From the NCBI GenBank assembly GCA_963790775.1, contig CAWBPR010000011.1, positions 727,714-791,713 of the forward strand: 64,000 nt of DNA. Reading direction: 5' to 3'. Source of the stretch: JASJBU01 sp963790775 (lineage in GTDB: Bacteria > Pseudomonadota > Gammaproteobacteria > Chromatiales > Chromatiaceae). The notes beneath the pieces were generated by a model. That model saw only the letters and a list, made by a program, of their open reading frames with translations. It was not told the DNA's origin and did no database searches. Below, one piece after another: positions 37,316 through 45,862 of the stretch; position 1 is the stretch's first letter, and every line of letters starts with the position of its first letter. The position numbers and the translations under genes were made by a program.

Positions 37316-37443
37316 AACTTAAGGGGTTGGCACAGCATATCTGTGTGATTGAGGCGTTATTGATGCGATGCAAGTCACTGCCTCTTTTTCCTGATGCAAA
37401 AAATACAGCGCTGACTGACAAAACTTCTCACCGGGAGAAGTAA
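37312..37443 (+). CDS. Possible 43-codon ORF between motC and motD
   Basis: An ATG overlapping the motC stop (CAATGA) opens 43 codons, MKLKGLAQHICVIEALLMRC and onwards, ending in TAA one base before the motD ATG. The position fills the motC-motD gap exactly, with translational coupling at both ends. Composition is unremarkable and no homologue is recognised. It could be chance. The alternative is a 130-bp untranslated spacer. Confidence 0.25.
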   Translation: MKLKGLAQHICVIEALLMRCKSLPLFPDAKNTALTDKTSHREK

Positions 37444-37444
37444 T

Positions 37445-38296
37445 ATGGGCCGTAGACATAAAAGACCTGAAGAGATCGAGAATCACGAGAGATGGATTGT
37501 CTCTTACGCGGATTTTATTACTCTCCTGTTTGCCTTTTTTGTCGTGATGTACTCTATATCATCGGTCAACGAGGGCAAATATCGTGTTTTGTCACAGACA
37601 CTCACAGATGCATTTCAGGAACCGACCCGTAGCCTGGATCCAGTACAGATTGGAGAACTGGGTCGTAAACAAGGCGACGTCGCAGGCATGGATTCTGGAA
37701 GTGTTCTGATTGATATGGAGAATCGTCAAGGACCTGGCCTGTATCAGAACGATGGGTCAACTCAACAGGCTGCAGCAATGACTGCTGCATCATCCACAGA
37801 CCAGCAACGCCTCGGTTTTTTGGCGGCCAGTATCGAAGACATGCTTGAGCCCTATGTGGAGCAGGAACTGGTCGAAGTCAAGTTTGAGGATAACCGCGTC
37901 ACTGTAGATATGAAGGACAAGATGTTATTTCCAAGCGGCAGTGCGCGTCTTTCCCGTGCAGCGGTCAATGTGTTAAGGGACATAAGCCGGATTCTTGCCA
38001 GCATGCCGTATCAGATACAGGTGGAGGGCAACACGGATGATCGGCCGATCCGTACAGAGGAGTTTCCTTCCAATTGGGAACTGTCTGCTGCAAGAGCTGC
38101 CAGTGTTGTGCATTTGATGTCCCGGCTGGGAGTCAATCCAGGTCGATTATCTGCGATTGGTTATGGTGAACATAGACCGGTTGCGGAAAACACGACTGAG
38201 ACAGGACGACAAAAAAACCGTCGTGTCACACTCGTGGTTCAAGGTTTAAATAATTCACCAGATCGTATACTCACACTGCCTGGAGGGGGAGAGTGA
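37445..38296 (+). CDS. motD: Flagellar stator protein MotD (MotB/OmpA-like)
   Basis: This 283-residue protein has one membrane helix with the proton-binding Asp23 (IVSYADFITLLFAFFVVMYS), a plug and linker region (about 50-130) and a C-terminal OmpA-like peptidoglycan-binding domain (about 140-275; EGNTDDRP, SAARAASVVHLM, GYGEHRPVAENTTETGRQKNRRV in part). It anchors the MotC/MotD stator to the cell wall. A GGGAG ribosome site (37433-37437) precedes the ATG. The stop overlaps the ParA gene (38293-38296, GTGA). Confidence 0.94.
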   Translation: MGRRHKRPEEIENHERWIVSYADFITLLFAFFVVMYSISSVNEGKYRVLSQTLTDAFQEPTRSLDPVQIGELGRKQGDVAGMDSGSVLIDMENRQGPGLYQNDGSTQQAAAMTAASSTDQQRLGFLAASIEDMLEPYVEQELVEVKFEDNRVTVDMKDKMLFPSGSARLSRAAVNVLRDISRILASMPYQIQVEGNTDDRPIRTEEFPSNWELSAARAASVVHLMSRLGVNPGRLSAIGYGEHRPVAENTTETGRQKNRRVTLVVQGLNNSPDRILTLPGGGE

Positions 38297-39090
38297 AAAT
38301 CTGGACTATTGCCAACCAGAAAGGTGGTGTTGGCAAGACCACGACAGCGGTTTCTCTGGGTGGTCATCTCTCACAGTGGGGATTACGTACGCTGCTGATT
38401 GATATCGATCCCCATGGTTCTCTGACCTGCTATTTCAAATATGACCCCGATACCATCGAAGGGGGGGTCTATACACTCTTCAAGGCAGCCATCGATAAAC
38501 AGCAAGCGGATCTTCATGCCCTGATCTATGCAACCGGCACTGACGGCCTCGATTTAATGCCTGCCGTAATGAGGTTAGCAGCCCTCGATCGCCAGGCAGG
38601 TAAGCTCGACGGCATGGGGCTGGTTCTCAAAAACGCACTGATCAAGCTGGAGTCTCACTACGACTATGTGATTATTGATTGCCCGCCGATACTTGGGGTA
38701 TTGATGATCAATGCACTCGCGGCGTGTGAACAGTTGATAATTCCTGTCCAGACTGAATTTCTAGCCTTGAAAGGTCTTGAGCGCATGTTGAACACACTGC
38801 AAATGGTATTGAAGTCAAGGCAGATTTCCCTCCCATACACAATTGTGCCTACGATGTATGATATGCGTACCCGAGCCTCACAGGATAGTCTCAGGGTACT
38901 GAGAGAAAAGTATAAAGATCATTTATGGAATAGCCTGATACCCGTAGATACCCGTTTACGTGATGCAAGCCGCGCTGGTATTCCACCTGCCGTGTTCGAT
39001 CCGAATGGCCGTGCAGTCTCCGCCTATAGCATACTGCTGGAGCATCTTCTGCATGGCACAGAACAGTGGGTTTCAGGATTGGCTGTATGA
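38293..39090 (+). CDS. ParA-family ATPase of the chemotaxis cluster (ParC-like)
   Basis: This 265-residue protein starts with GTG and contains NQKGGVGKTTTAVSLGGHL (deviant Walker A), LLIDIDPHGSLT and VIIDCPPILGVLMINAL. In Vibrio and Pseudomonas the ParA homologue in this position (ParC) places chemotaxis arrays at the cell pole together with a CheW-domain partner. The next gene encodes just such a CheW-domain protein and overlaps it as ATGA. A role in plasmid or chromosome partition is less likely, as no ParB is present. Confidence 0.9.
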   Translation: MKIWTIANQKGGVGKTTTAVSLGGHLSQWGLRTLLIDIDPHGSLTCYFKYDPDTIEGGVYTLFKAAIDKQQADLHALIYATGTDGLDLMPAVMRLAALDRQAGKLDGMGLVLKNALIKLESHYDYVIIDCPPILGVLMINALAACEQLIIPVQTEFLALKGLERMLNTLQMVLKSRQISLPYTIVPTMYDMRTRASQDSLRVLREKYKDHLWNSLIPVDTRLRDASRAGIPPAVFDPNGRAVSAYSILLEHLLHGTEQWVSGLAV

Positions 39091-39809
39091 AGTCCGAGGA
39101 GCAGGACCAAAGACGGCATAAACAGCAGACTGTTCTTGCAGACTCAAACACCGATTTCATCAGTTATCTCGATACCCTGCTAGCTGAAGTTGATGAGACA
39201 GACGAGGAAGTCTCAAGCCCGGCGGTTAAAGTCGATAACTTCGGCGCCGATACGCGTATCAAGGCACAGCCTGTCCTGGATGAGGATTCTGGCCTCGTTA
39301 CAGCACTGAATCCTGATATTGGCAGTGCCGCAAACCCTGAGCTAAATGCAACTAATAGAATCCCAAAGTGGGCAGATACGCCATTTCAGGTATTGATGTT
39401 CGGGGTTTGCGGGTTGACTCTGGGTGTCCCGCTTGTATCCCTGGTGGGTATCCTGGACTTCAATAAAACGCTTTGTCGGCTGCCGGGCCAATCCCGGTGG
39501 CAGCTTGGGGTCCTGACTCATCGCCAACAAAAGGTCATGGTGATCGATACGGCAAGATTGATCATGCCGGAGCGCATCGGAACAATACAAGGGACACACA
39601 GGATATCAGGGAGGTATTTGCTGCTGATTGGAGAGGGTGATATCGGGTTGTTGGTAGATGCAATCAACACCACAGTGAAGATAGACAACAGGCAAGTTCG
39701 ATGGCGGCGTGGTTCGGGATGGCAACCCTGGTTGGCCGGTATTCTAATCGAGCAGCTATCAGTTCTTCTGGACCTGGATGGTTTATTGGAAATGATTCAG
39801 GAAACATAG
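39087..39809 (+). CDS. CheW-domain protein, ParP-like partner of ParC
   Basis: The ATG at 39087 overlaps the ParA stop (ATGA) and gives 240 residues beginning MKSEEQDQRRHKQQ. The N-terminal 95 residues are polar and acidic, followed by a CheW-like domain (about 98-235; WADTPFQVLMFGVCGLTLGVPLVSLVGIL, QSRWQLGVLTHRQQKVMVIDTARLI). The position and the ParA neighbour suggest a ParP-type adaptor that links CheA arrays to ParC at the pole. The low-complexity N-terminal part probably carries the ParC contact. Confidence 0.88.
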   Translation: MKSEEQDQRRHKQQTVLADSNTDFISYLDTLLAEVDETDEEVSSPAVKVDNFGADTRIKAQPVLDEDSGLVTALNPDIGSAANPELNATNRIPKWADTPFQVLMFGVCGLTLGVPLVSLVGILDFNKTLCRLPGQSRWQLGVLTHRQQKVMVIDTARLIMPERIGTIQGTHRISGRYLLLIGEGDIGLLVDAINTTVKIDNRQVRWRRGSGWQPWLAGILIEQLSVLLDLDGLLEMIQET

Positions 39810-39873
39810 TGACGGAAACTATCAGCAATCATCTGGTCGATGACAGAACCGGATGTCATGAAGAGGTATATTG

Positions 39874-40353
39874 ATGAGTATGACTGCAGAAGAAACTGTC
39901 GCTGGTGAAGTGATCCAGTTTGTTACTTTCATCCTGAAAGATGAAACCTACGGCATCAAAGTGATGCAGGTGCAGGAGGTGTTGCGGGTGACGGAAATTG
40001 CTCCTGTACCAGGCGCCCCGAACTATGTGCTTGGGATCATCAACCTGCGTGGCAATGTGGTAACTGTCGTTGATACCCGCGGGCGGTTCGGACTGCCTGG
40101 GACAGAACTCGATGATGCCAGCCGAATTATCGTAATCGAATCGGAAAAACAGGTCGTAGGCATACTGGTCGATGCAGTGGCTGAAGTGGTGGAGCTACGA
40201 TCAGATGAAATCGATGTGGCGCCCAATGTAGGCAGTGATGAGAGTTCACGATATATTCAGGGTGTCGCAACCCATGAAGACAGCCTCCTTATCCTGGTTG
40301 ATTTGAATAAATTACTGACAAACGAGGAATGGAATGAAATCCATATGTTTTGA
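39874..40353 (+). CDS. cheW: Chemotaxis coupling protein CheW
   Basis: This 159-residue protein consists of a single CheW domain (FVTFILKDETYGIKVMQVQEVLRVTEIAPVPGAPNYVLGIINLRGNVVTVVDTR region). The ATG at 39874 is chosen because AGAGG at 39862-39866 lies seven bases upstream. A TTG three bases earlier and an ATG at 39880 are alternatives. CheW links chemoreceptors to CheA. It is the last canonical chemotaxis gene of the cluster. Confidence 0.96.
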   Translation: MSMTAEETVAGEVIQFVTFILKDETYGIKVMQVQEVLRVTEIAPVPGAPNYVLGIINLRGNVVTVVDTRGRFGLPGTELDDASRIIVIESEKQVVGILVDAVAEVVELRSDEIDVAPNVGSDESSRYIQGVATHEDSLLILVDLNKLLTNEEWNEIHMF

Positions 40354-40495
40354 TCTTCATGAATAAAGGGTCTCGAAGGACCTCAGCTCGGTCTTAAAGC
40401 GGTATATTGATAAAAATTAGAGGTATTCGGTGTTTTCATACTATTCTTGTCACGCAATGCTTGTCCACATTTGAGCGCGAGATTCTGTCCAGCCT

Positions 40496-40666
40496 ATGCC
40501 AGAAATTGGAGAACAGAGCCCCGTCAATCCCTTGTATCCGGTCAATCCCGTTCGTAGACCTGAGCGCCGGGATGGGTCCAAATCGCCAAAGCAACAGGAT
40601 AGCCAGAAAAAGCAACAGCCACCGGATGAGGAAAATGGAAAACCGCATATTGATGAGTATGCCTGA
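40496..40666 (+). CDS. Small conserved-looking 56-codon protein between cheW and the DUF2802 gene
   Basis: This frame starts at ATG 40496 and ends with TGA at 40664-40666, where TGATG overlaps the start of the next gene. The product is polar: PVNPLYPVNPVRRPERRDG, then a Lys/Gln-rich run, then DEENGKPHIDEYA at the C-terminus. Pro/Arg/Gln-rich short proteins ending with a HIDE(Y/L) motif occur at this position in the polar flagellar clusters I know, so it is probably a real gene and not a leader. A longer frame in another phase (40407-40676) is a shadow of it. The 142 bases between cheW and this ATG hold nothing else recognisable. The function is unknown. Confidence 0.7.
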   Translation: MPEIGEQSPVNPLYPVNPVRRPERRDGSKSPKQQDSQKKQQPPDEENGKPHIDEYA

Positions 40667-41076
40667 TGACTGTTGATCAGAATCTTCTCTTGATTTTACT
40701 GCTGGTTGTTCTGTGTGTGGCTCCAGCAGGCCTGTTGTGGATGATATTTGTTGATCGTAAAAGACAGGAGCAGATCAGGCAGCTGGAGCGGAGTCTGGAG
40801 AATATCAAGCAGACAGTCGGAGCACTCTGTTCGAGTGCTGTGGGTGTGGATCGCCGGGTCAATCGTATCGAACGACATGGCCGTGATCTTGAAGAGCGGC
40901 AGGATAATTTCGAGAGCCAGAAAAATAGTGATCCGCCTTATGCAGATGCGATCCGCCTGGTGAAAGAGGGTGCGGATGCCGATCATCTGGTGCAGGAACT
41001 GGGGCTGAGCCGTGGCGCTGCGGACCTGATCATCCTGATGCATGGTTTGAAGGCCGATGATCAGCGGCAGGGATGA
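40666..41076 (+). CDS. DUF2802 protein of the polar flagellar cluster
   Basis: This 136-residue protein has one N-terminal membrane helix (about 8-28, LLLILLLVVLCVAPAGLLWMIF), a coiled-coil segment (about 30-80; RQEQIRQLERSLENIKQTVG) and a C-terminal region with a predicted helix-turn-helix-like run (YADAIRLVKEGADADHLVQELGLSRGAADLIILMHG). DUF2802 proteins follow cheW in Pseudomonas-type clusters, but their role is not settled. The start overlaps the upstream small gene as TGATG. Confidence 0.85.
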   Translation: MTVDQNLLLILLLVVLCVAPAGLLWMIFVDRKRQEQIRQLERSLENIKQTVGALCSSAVGVDRRVNRIERHGRDLEERQDNFESQKNSDPPYADAIRLVKEGADADHLVQELGLSRGAADLIILMHGLKADDQRQG

Positions 41077-41145
41077 ATTGCTGCTTGGTCATTCTTCACA
41101 TTATACATAAGAATCAATTAGTCGTGCTTTAGCGGGAGTGGCCGG

Positions 41146-41667
41146 ATGGTTGAGTGTCGAGTTCCTGTTCTGGGTTTTGCGGCATACAGTGGGACGGGTA
41201 AAACGACCTTGCTCACAGAATTAATCCCGTTGTTAAAGGATACAGGGCTGCGCCTGGGGGTGATTAAACATGCCCATCACAAAGTCGACATCGACAAGCC
41301 GGGCAAGGATAGCTACGAACTGCGCAAGGCAGGCGCTGGACAGGTGCTGCTTGCAACCGCGCAGCGTTGGGCGTTGATGGTGGAAGAGGACGCCAAGGGC
41401 GATCCGGATTTGCAGCGCATGCTGGATCGGCTCGATGCAAGCATACTGGATCTGATACTTGTCGAGGGCTTCCGGCATGTGCCTTTCCCGAAGATTGAAC
41501 TCCATCGACCAGCCCTTGGAAAACCCTTATTGTTCCCGCAGGACAGCTCCATTATCGCAATTGCCATAGACGGGGAGCTGCCCACAGACACGCAACTCCC
41601 GGTGCTTGATATCAATAGTCCCCATGCCATTCGGGATTTTATCCTCCAGCAGTTTTTCAAGAGCTGA
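41146..41667 (+). CDS. mobB: Molybdopterin-guanine dinucleotide biosynthesis protein MobB
   Basis: This 173-residue P-loop GTP-binding protein contains GFAAYSGTGKTTLLTELIPLL (Walker A), GVIKHAHHKVDIDKPGKDSYELRKAGA and LDLILVEGFRHVPFPKIELHR, all typical of MobB. MobB assists MobA in making the bis-MGD molybdenum cofactor. It stands alone, but the modABC molybdate transporter lies 3 kb downstream on the other strand. Its start is 69 bases after the chemotaxis block, so it may be separately transcribed. Confidence 0.94.
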   Translation: MVECRVPVLGFAAYSGTGKTTLLTELIPLLKDTGLRLGVIKHAHHKVDIDKPGKDSYELRKAGAGQVLLATAQRWALMVEEDAKGDPDLQRMLDRLDASILDLILVEGFRHVPFPKIELHRPALGKPLLFPQDSSIIAIAIDGELPTDTQLPVLDINSPHAIRDFILQQFFKS

Positions 41668-41773
41668 CCTGCAATCAGGCTGAACTCAACTTTGCATCTG
41701 CCTGCTGTCCGGTTGACGCCTCTGCAAACGGCTGCCAGACTCTCTATACGAACAGAATAAAAATCTTAGTCTC

Positions 41774-42331
41774 ATGCCTGATGCACAGGATGCCATCGCG
41801 GATATCAGCGTTGTAGCTGAAACCACTGAAAAAATCAGCCTGTTCCTCGATTCCATCGGGATCGAGCTTTCAGTTTTTGGACTGCAATTCGCCGCACTGA
41901 TCATCGCTGTGGCTGTGTTTACCATCCTGCTCCTGGTCGCCTGGAAAAAGACCCGGAATGCCCGTTATGCTGCGCTTGCGGGACTTGCGCCACTGCTGCT
42001 GATCATCCTGTTTATCCTGATCAGTTGGCTGGATCAGTGGTTCAATCCACTGCCGGACTACATTTCAGGAAATGTCGTCGCAGATGATCTGCATGACATG
42101 TCGATTGGCCTGCTGGGTTTTCGGGATGAGCCTTTCGCGGCCGGTCCAGAGTATGTGGACAGCATCACCGGGCGTTTTGCACTCAACTACCAATCCAGGC
42201 TGGGAGATCATCCACGGCAGTTTCTATTGAAAAAGCCGGGTTGTGAGGGCCTGAAATTTCCTATCAGCACCGCAGGCTTACAGGCTGAAGAGCGTTTTAG
42301 CCTGGAGTTTACCTGCAAAGCCTCACCATGA
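41774..42331 (+). CDS. Bitopic/polytopic membrane protein of a three-gene envelope operon
   Basis: This 185-residue protein is not recognised. The N-terminus is helical and polar, with a hydrophobic segment at about 35-58 (LQFAALIIAVAVFTILLLVAW) and a second at about 66-90 (AALAGLAPLLLIILFILISWL). A C-terminal domain of about 90 residues (probably periplasmic) has two Cys residues (KKPGCEGLKFP and FTCKASP) that could form a disulfide. Its stop overlaps the next start as ATGA (42328-42331). It is probably an envelope protein working with the two genes that follow. Confidence 0.8.
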   Translation: MPDAQDAIADISVVAETTEKISLFLDSIGIELSVFGLQFAALIIAVAVFTILLLVAWKKTRNARYAALAGLAPLLLIILFILISWLDQWFNPLPDYISGNVVADDLHDMSIGLLGFRDEPFAAGPEYVDSITGRFALNYQSRLGDHPRQFLLKKPGCEGLKFPISTAGLQAEERFSLEFTCKASP

Positions 42332-43335
42332 TGAAGAGACTGTTAAGCGTCACTTTGCTGCTGCTTTTGGCATTGAGCGCCGAGGCTGCTTCCATCTCCG
42401 GCCAGGTGGTGGACGCTCTCAGTCGCACACCGTTGGATGGCATGGAAATCCACCTGAAATGGTATGGCGGAGATCACCGGATCAAGCCGGCCACTGACGC
42501 TGAAGGACGCTTCAAATTCCAACTGGATGAGATTCTTCCAGCGGCTGCGCTGCAACGACGCAGCCTCAATCTGCTGTTTAAACGGCAGGGCTACATGACT
42601 GAAAACCTGCTCCTGGAACGCCTGTCGGATGAGTCATTCAGTCTGCAGCAGCGGCTGATCGAGCTTGCGCCAAGTGAAGGTTCAGAACAGCCCCTGTCCG
42701 GCGCCTATACGACACTCTATGTGTTGCCCTATCAGGTTTCACGGGGTTCCAGTCTGTCTGATTCAGAGGAGCTGCAGGCATTGATTACCGAGTATCTGAC
42801 TTCGGGGGTCGATATGTATCTGCAGGAAATCGGCGAACCTGCGCCGCTCGATGCCTTCGGTCTGCAAAAACTGGGAGCAGATGCCGCAGTGGACATCTCC
42901 AATACCTCCGGGGTCATCAGCTATGGTCATCAGCTGAAGGATGCGCTGGCGATCGTGGGCGGCAGGGCAGGCACCCGAATCACGGCGGATCAGCAGGAGC
43001 AGATGGAATTCAGCTCGCGCTATGTGATCATTCCGGCAATCAAAAACAACCGTGGCCGGGTATTGCGCTGGGACGATGCCTTGCCAACCGGGCTGATCAG
43101 TTCGCGCATGATCGCAGACCGGCTCAACAGACTCTGGGGCAGGAATACGGTACTTGCAATTGCGGCGGCGGCGCTCAATCGCTCGATAACGGCTGATACT
43201 GATACCAGAAAGGAGCTGCTCGAGCGGGCAGAGGCCTTTCTCCGGGCGGAGTTGATGGATGCCGGGGCGGACGAGCCACTGGTTGCGGAACTGAATGAGG
43301 TCCTGGCACAGATCAGGGAGGCGCAGCAGCCATGA
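42328..43335 (+). CDS. Secreted protein with an N-terminal carboxypeptidase-regulatory-like domain
   Basis: This 335-residue protein has a signal peptide (MMKRLLSVTLLLLLALSAEAA, cleaved near AEA-A) followed by SISGQVVDALSRTPLDGMEIHLKWYGGDHRIKPATDAEGRFKFQLD, the beta-sandwich carboxypeptidase-regulatory/CNA-like pattern (about 20-110). The rest is mixed helix and beta and is not recognised. It overlaps both neighbours by four bases (42328-42331 and 43332-43335), so the three genes are tightly coupled. It is probably periplasmic, with no visible lipobox. Confidence 0.75.
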   Translation: MMKRLLSVTLLLLLALSAEAASISGQVVDALSRTPLDGMEIHLKWYGGDHRIKPATDAEGRFKFQLDEILPAAALQRRSLNLLFKRQGYMTENLLLERLSDESFSLQQRLIELAPSEGSEQPLSGAYTTLYVLPYQVSRGSSLSDSEELQALITEYLTSGVDMYLQEIGEPAPLDAFGLQKLGADAAVDISNTSGVISYGHQLKDALAIVGGRAGTRITADQQEQMEFSSRYVIIPAIKNNRGRVLRWDDALPTGLISSRMIADRLNRLWGRNTVLAIAAAALNRSITADTDTRKELLERAEAFLRAELMDAGADEPLVAELNEVLAQIREAQQP

Positions 43336-44771
43336 GTCAACGGATTCGATGGATGTGCCTCAGTCTGATGTTGTTGGTTTCATTGGGCACATGGGCGGGC
43401 GAGCGCATCGCGTTCATACCCGGGGCGGAGGTCGGTGGCGAGAAAGTCCTCAGCCATCTGAAGCTGAAAAGCGTGATTACCGAATTTCTTGACCCGCAGA
43501 ATACCGGGCTGGGAAAATCCCTGGGATATCTGGTCTGGCGGGAGGTGCTGGCTGCGATCAGCGATCAGGCGGGTGCGGGAGTAATCCTGGCTCATCCACC
43601 AGGCGAGCAGCGCATCGTCGACATGCTCAGGCAGGATTATCACAAGGCGGCGCTGGAGATCGCCAAGTACGAAGAGGCCCCCATTGCCCTCTGGGGGAGG
43701 GTTACCCGGGAGCAGGGCAGACTGATCCTGGATACCGCCTGCACCCTGTTGCCGGAGATCAGTGACACGGTATTGCAGGTGCGCCTCTCCGCCGGCAATC
43801 CACACGCCATGGAGAGTGATTCGCTGCCGTTGCAAGCCGTAATACCCCGCACCCGTTTCAGTTTCGACTGGGTGGAGACCAGCCGTGAGCAGTTGTTTGA
43901 GCGCAGCCTGGTGAGCGGTTATGCAGGCGCCGTACTCCGGGCGGAGCCGGACAACCAGGCCCGCAAACTGGCAACCCTGCCTGCCAACCGGGGCATGCAG
44001 TCCGTGGATATGCAGGGTGCCTGGTTCAAGGTGCGCCTGGCGGATGGCAGCATGGCTTATGTGCATGCGGACAACGTGATGCTGCCTCCCAGGGAAGTCG
44101 CCGGGGCTGGCAATGCTGTGCAACTTTACACTAACCCAGATAAAGGCTCGGCGAAGCTGAAACGGGTAAAACTCAGCAGTCTCTACCGGGTGCTGGATTC
44201 GCGGTATCTGTCCAAGGGAGTCTGGTATCGCATCAAAGCGGGAGGCGTCGAGGGCTGGGTCGAAGGCTGGCGGGTGACCCCGAGATTCTCGCTGCCCGCA
44301 GTCCATTTTCTGGCGGGGTTGTTTCGCTATTTTGCCCAGAAATATGACATTGCGGAACAGGAGTTCAGTCAGTTCATCGAGCGGGCCGGGGAAAACACCC
44401 GCAACCGGGTGATGGCAACCGCCTATCAATTGCGGGCTGCCAGTCGTCTGCTCAAGGCGCCGCATGCCTTCAGCGCTGATAAAGCGGCGGTGCTGGCCGA
44501 TCTGGAACTGGCAAGCCGGCTCACTCCCTATGATGTCAGCAGTTACAATCTCCAGGCGCTGACCCAACTGGGGGTGTTCCCCGATGTGGACAAGGCCCTC
44601 GTAGCCCTGCAGAGGGCACAAGAGTTGGACGCGAATGATGCCTCGACGCTGGGCTTGATCAAAACCCTCAGCAGGGTTGCCGAGCGACCGGCGGATAGTC
44701 AGTATCGGCGCATCATCCGCCTCAATCCGCAACAGAAGCTGCAGATCGAAAAATTGGCCGCGCCGCGTTGA
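43332..44771 (+). CDS. Secreted SH3-domain protein with a TPR-like C-terminus
   Basis: This 479-residue protein has a signal peptide (MSQRIRWMCLSLMLLVSLGTWAG) and an N-terminal domain of about 170 residues that resembles periplasmic 'FlgT/LPP'-like folds only in length. Two bacterial SH3-type segments follow (about 195-255, YAGAVLRAEPDNQARKLATLPANRG ... MAYVHADNV; and about 262-320, AVQLYTNPDKGSAKLKRVKLSSLYRVLDSRYLSKGVWYRIKAGGVEGWVEGW). The last 140 residues are helical repeats (RYFAQKYDIAEQEFSQFI, ALVALQRAQELDANDAST). SH3 domains in exported proteins bind peptide or cell wall. It closes the three-gene operon. Confidence 0.75.
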   Translation: MSQRIRWMCLSLMLLVSLGTWAGERIAFIPGAEVGGEKVLSHLKLKSVITEFLDPQNTGLGKSLGYLVWREVLAAISDQAGAGVILAHPPGEQRIVDMLRQDYHKAALEIAKYEEAPIALWGRVTREQGRLILDTACTLLPEISDTVLQVRLSAGNPHAMESDSLPLQAVIPRTRFSFDWVETSREQLFERSLVSGYAGAVLRAEPDNQARKLATLPANRGMQSVDMQGAWFKVRLADGSMAYVHADNVMLPPREVAGAGNAVQLYTNPDKGSAKLKRVKLSSLYRVLDSRYLSKGVWYRIKAGGVEGWVEGWRVTPRFSLPAVHFLAGLFRYFAQKYDIAEQEFSQFIERAGENTRNRVMATAYQLRAASRLLKAPHAFSADKAAVLADLELASRLTPYDVSSYNLQALTQLGVFPDVDKALVALQRAQELDANDASTLGLIKTLSRVAERPADSQYRRIIRLNPQQKLQIEKLAAPR

Positions 44772-44782
44772 TCAGGGTCTGA

Positions 44783-45862
44783 TCAGGCGTGCAGGGCAAC
44801 GCTCTTAATCTGGGCAAACAGCTGCCTGCCGGGTTGCAATTTCAAGGTCGATTCCGATTTGCGGGTAATCCTCGCCAACAGGGTCACGCCTCCAATCTCC
44901 AGACTGACGAGGACCCGGCTGTCTCCCTGAGGGGTCAGGGCGATCACTGTCGCAGGCAGGACATTCAGGATGCTGGTGAGACCGGGGTGGTCCGCCGCAA
45001 GACTCACATCCTTGGCGTGGATGCGTAACCTGACCGGCGTACCGATGGATTTGTCGATGCGGCTGACGATCAGTTTGCCGCCGGGGAATTCCAATTGGGT
45101 GAGGTTGTACTGGCTGTCGTGTGCCTGTACCACGGCGTTGATCAACGCGCCGGCATTCTCCTCGGTGGCGATGCTGAGCCCGGTATTGATCATCAGCTCC
45201 TCGATGGGTCCGCTGTGGGTGAGCCGGCCGGCCTCCATCAAGACCAGATGGTCGGCGACACTCACCAGTTCCTCCAGGTCGTGGGTGACATAGAGGATCG
45301 GAATCTCCGCTGCGGCATGCAAGCGCTCCAGGTAGGGCAGGATTTCCCGCTTGCGGCTGCGATCCAGGGCCGCCATGGGCTCGTCCATCAGCAGCAGTCG
45401 CGGGCTGTTCAACAGGGCGCGGCCGACTGCCACCCGCTGACGTTCACCACCGGAAAGGGCGCCGGTATCACGCTGCAGGAGCAACTCCAGCCCCAGCATG
45501 TCGATGATCTCTGCGGGCTGGCTGCGGCGCTCTCGTTGTGGGGTTCTGCGCCAGCCGTAGAGCAGGTTTTCATTGACACTCAAATGCGTGAACAGCGCGG
45601 TCTCCTGAAACACATAGCCAACGCCCCGCCGATGCGCCGGGATAGAGATCCCCCGTTTGCTGTCGAACCAGCACTCACCATTCACCACCAGCTGTCCACT
45701 GATCGCCGGTTCCAGGCCGGCGATACTGCGCAGCACCGTGGTTTTCCCGCAGCCGGACACACCGAACAGGGCGCTGACCCCCGATGCGGGTAAGACGCCC
45801 TCGGCGTCGAGCTGGAACCCCGGCCGCTGCAGGGTGAAGTGGAACTGAATGCCGCCGCTCAA
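44783..45862 (-). CDS. modC: Molybdate ABC transporter ATP-binding protein ModC (TTG start)
   Basis: This 359-residue protein has an ABC cassette (Walker A GVSGCGKTT, signature LSGGERQRVAVGRAL, Walker B LLLMDEPMAALD) and a C-terminal Mop/TOBE domain (about 290-355; RLRIHAKDVSLAADHPGLTSILNVLPATVIAL) that binds molybdate in this family. Translation starts with TTG, overlapping the modB stop as TTGA at 45859-45862. It powers molybdate uptake with ModB. The gene ends 12 bases from the convergent SH3-protein gene. Confidence 0.95.
   Translation of the reverse strand: MSGGIQFHFTLQRPGFQLDAEGVLPASGVSALFGVSGCGKTTVLRSIAGLEPAISGQLVVNGECWFDSKRGISIPAHRRGVGYVFQETALFTHLSVNENLLYGWRRTPQRERRSQPAEIIDMLGLELLLQRDTGALSGGERQRVAVGRALLNSPRLLLMDEPMAALDRSRKREILPYLERLHAAAEIPILYVTHDLEELVSVADHLVLMEAGRLTHSGPIEELMINTGLSIATEENAGALINAVVQAHDSQYNLTQLEFPGGKLIVSRIDKSIGTPVRLRIHAKDVSLAADHPGLTSILNVLPATVIALTPQGDSRVLVSLEIGGVTLLARITRKSESTLKLQPGRQLFAQIKSVALHA

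Noticed and set aside
40407..40676. 89-residue plus-strand ORF
   Set aside because: It overlaps the better-supported 56-codon gene at 40496-40666 in another phase and has random composition.
43380..44732. 450-residue minus-strand ORF
   Set aside because: It lies entirely opposite the SH3-protein gene, has no domain, and comes from GC-rich codon bias in the real gene.
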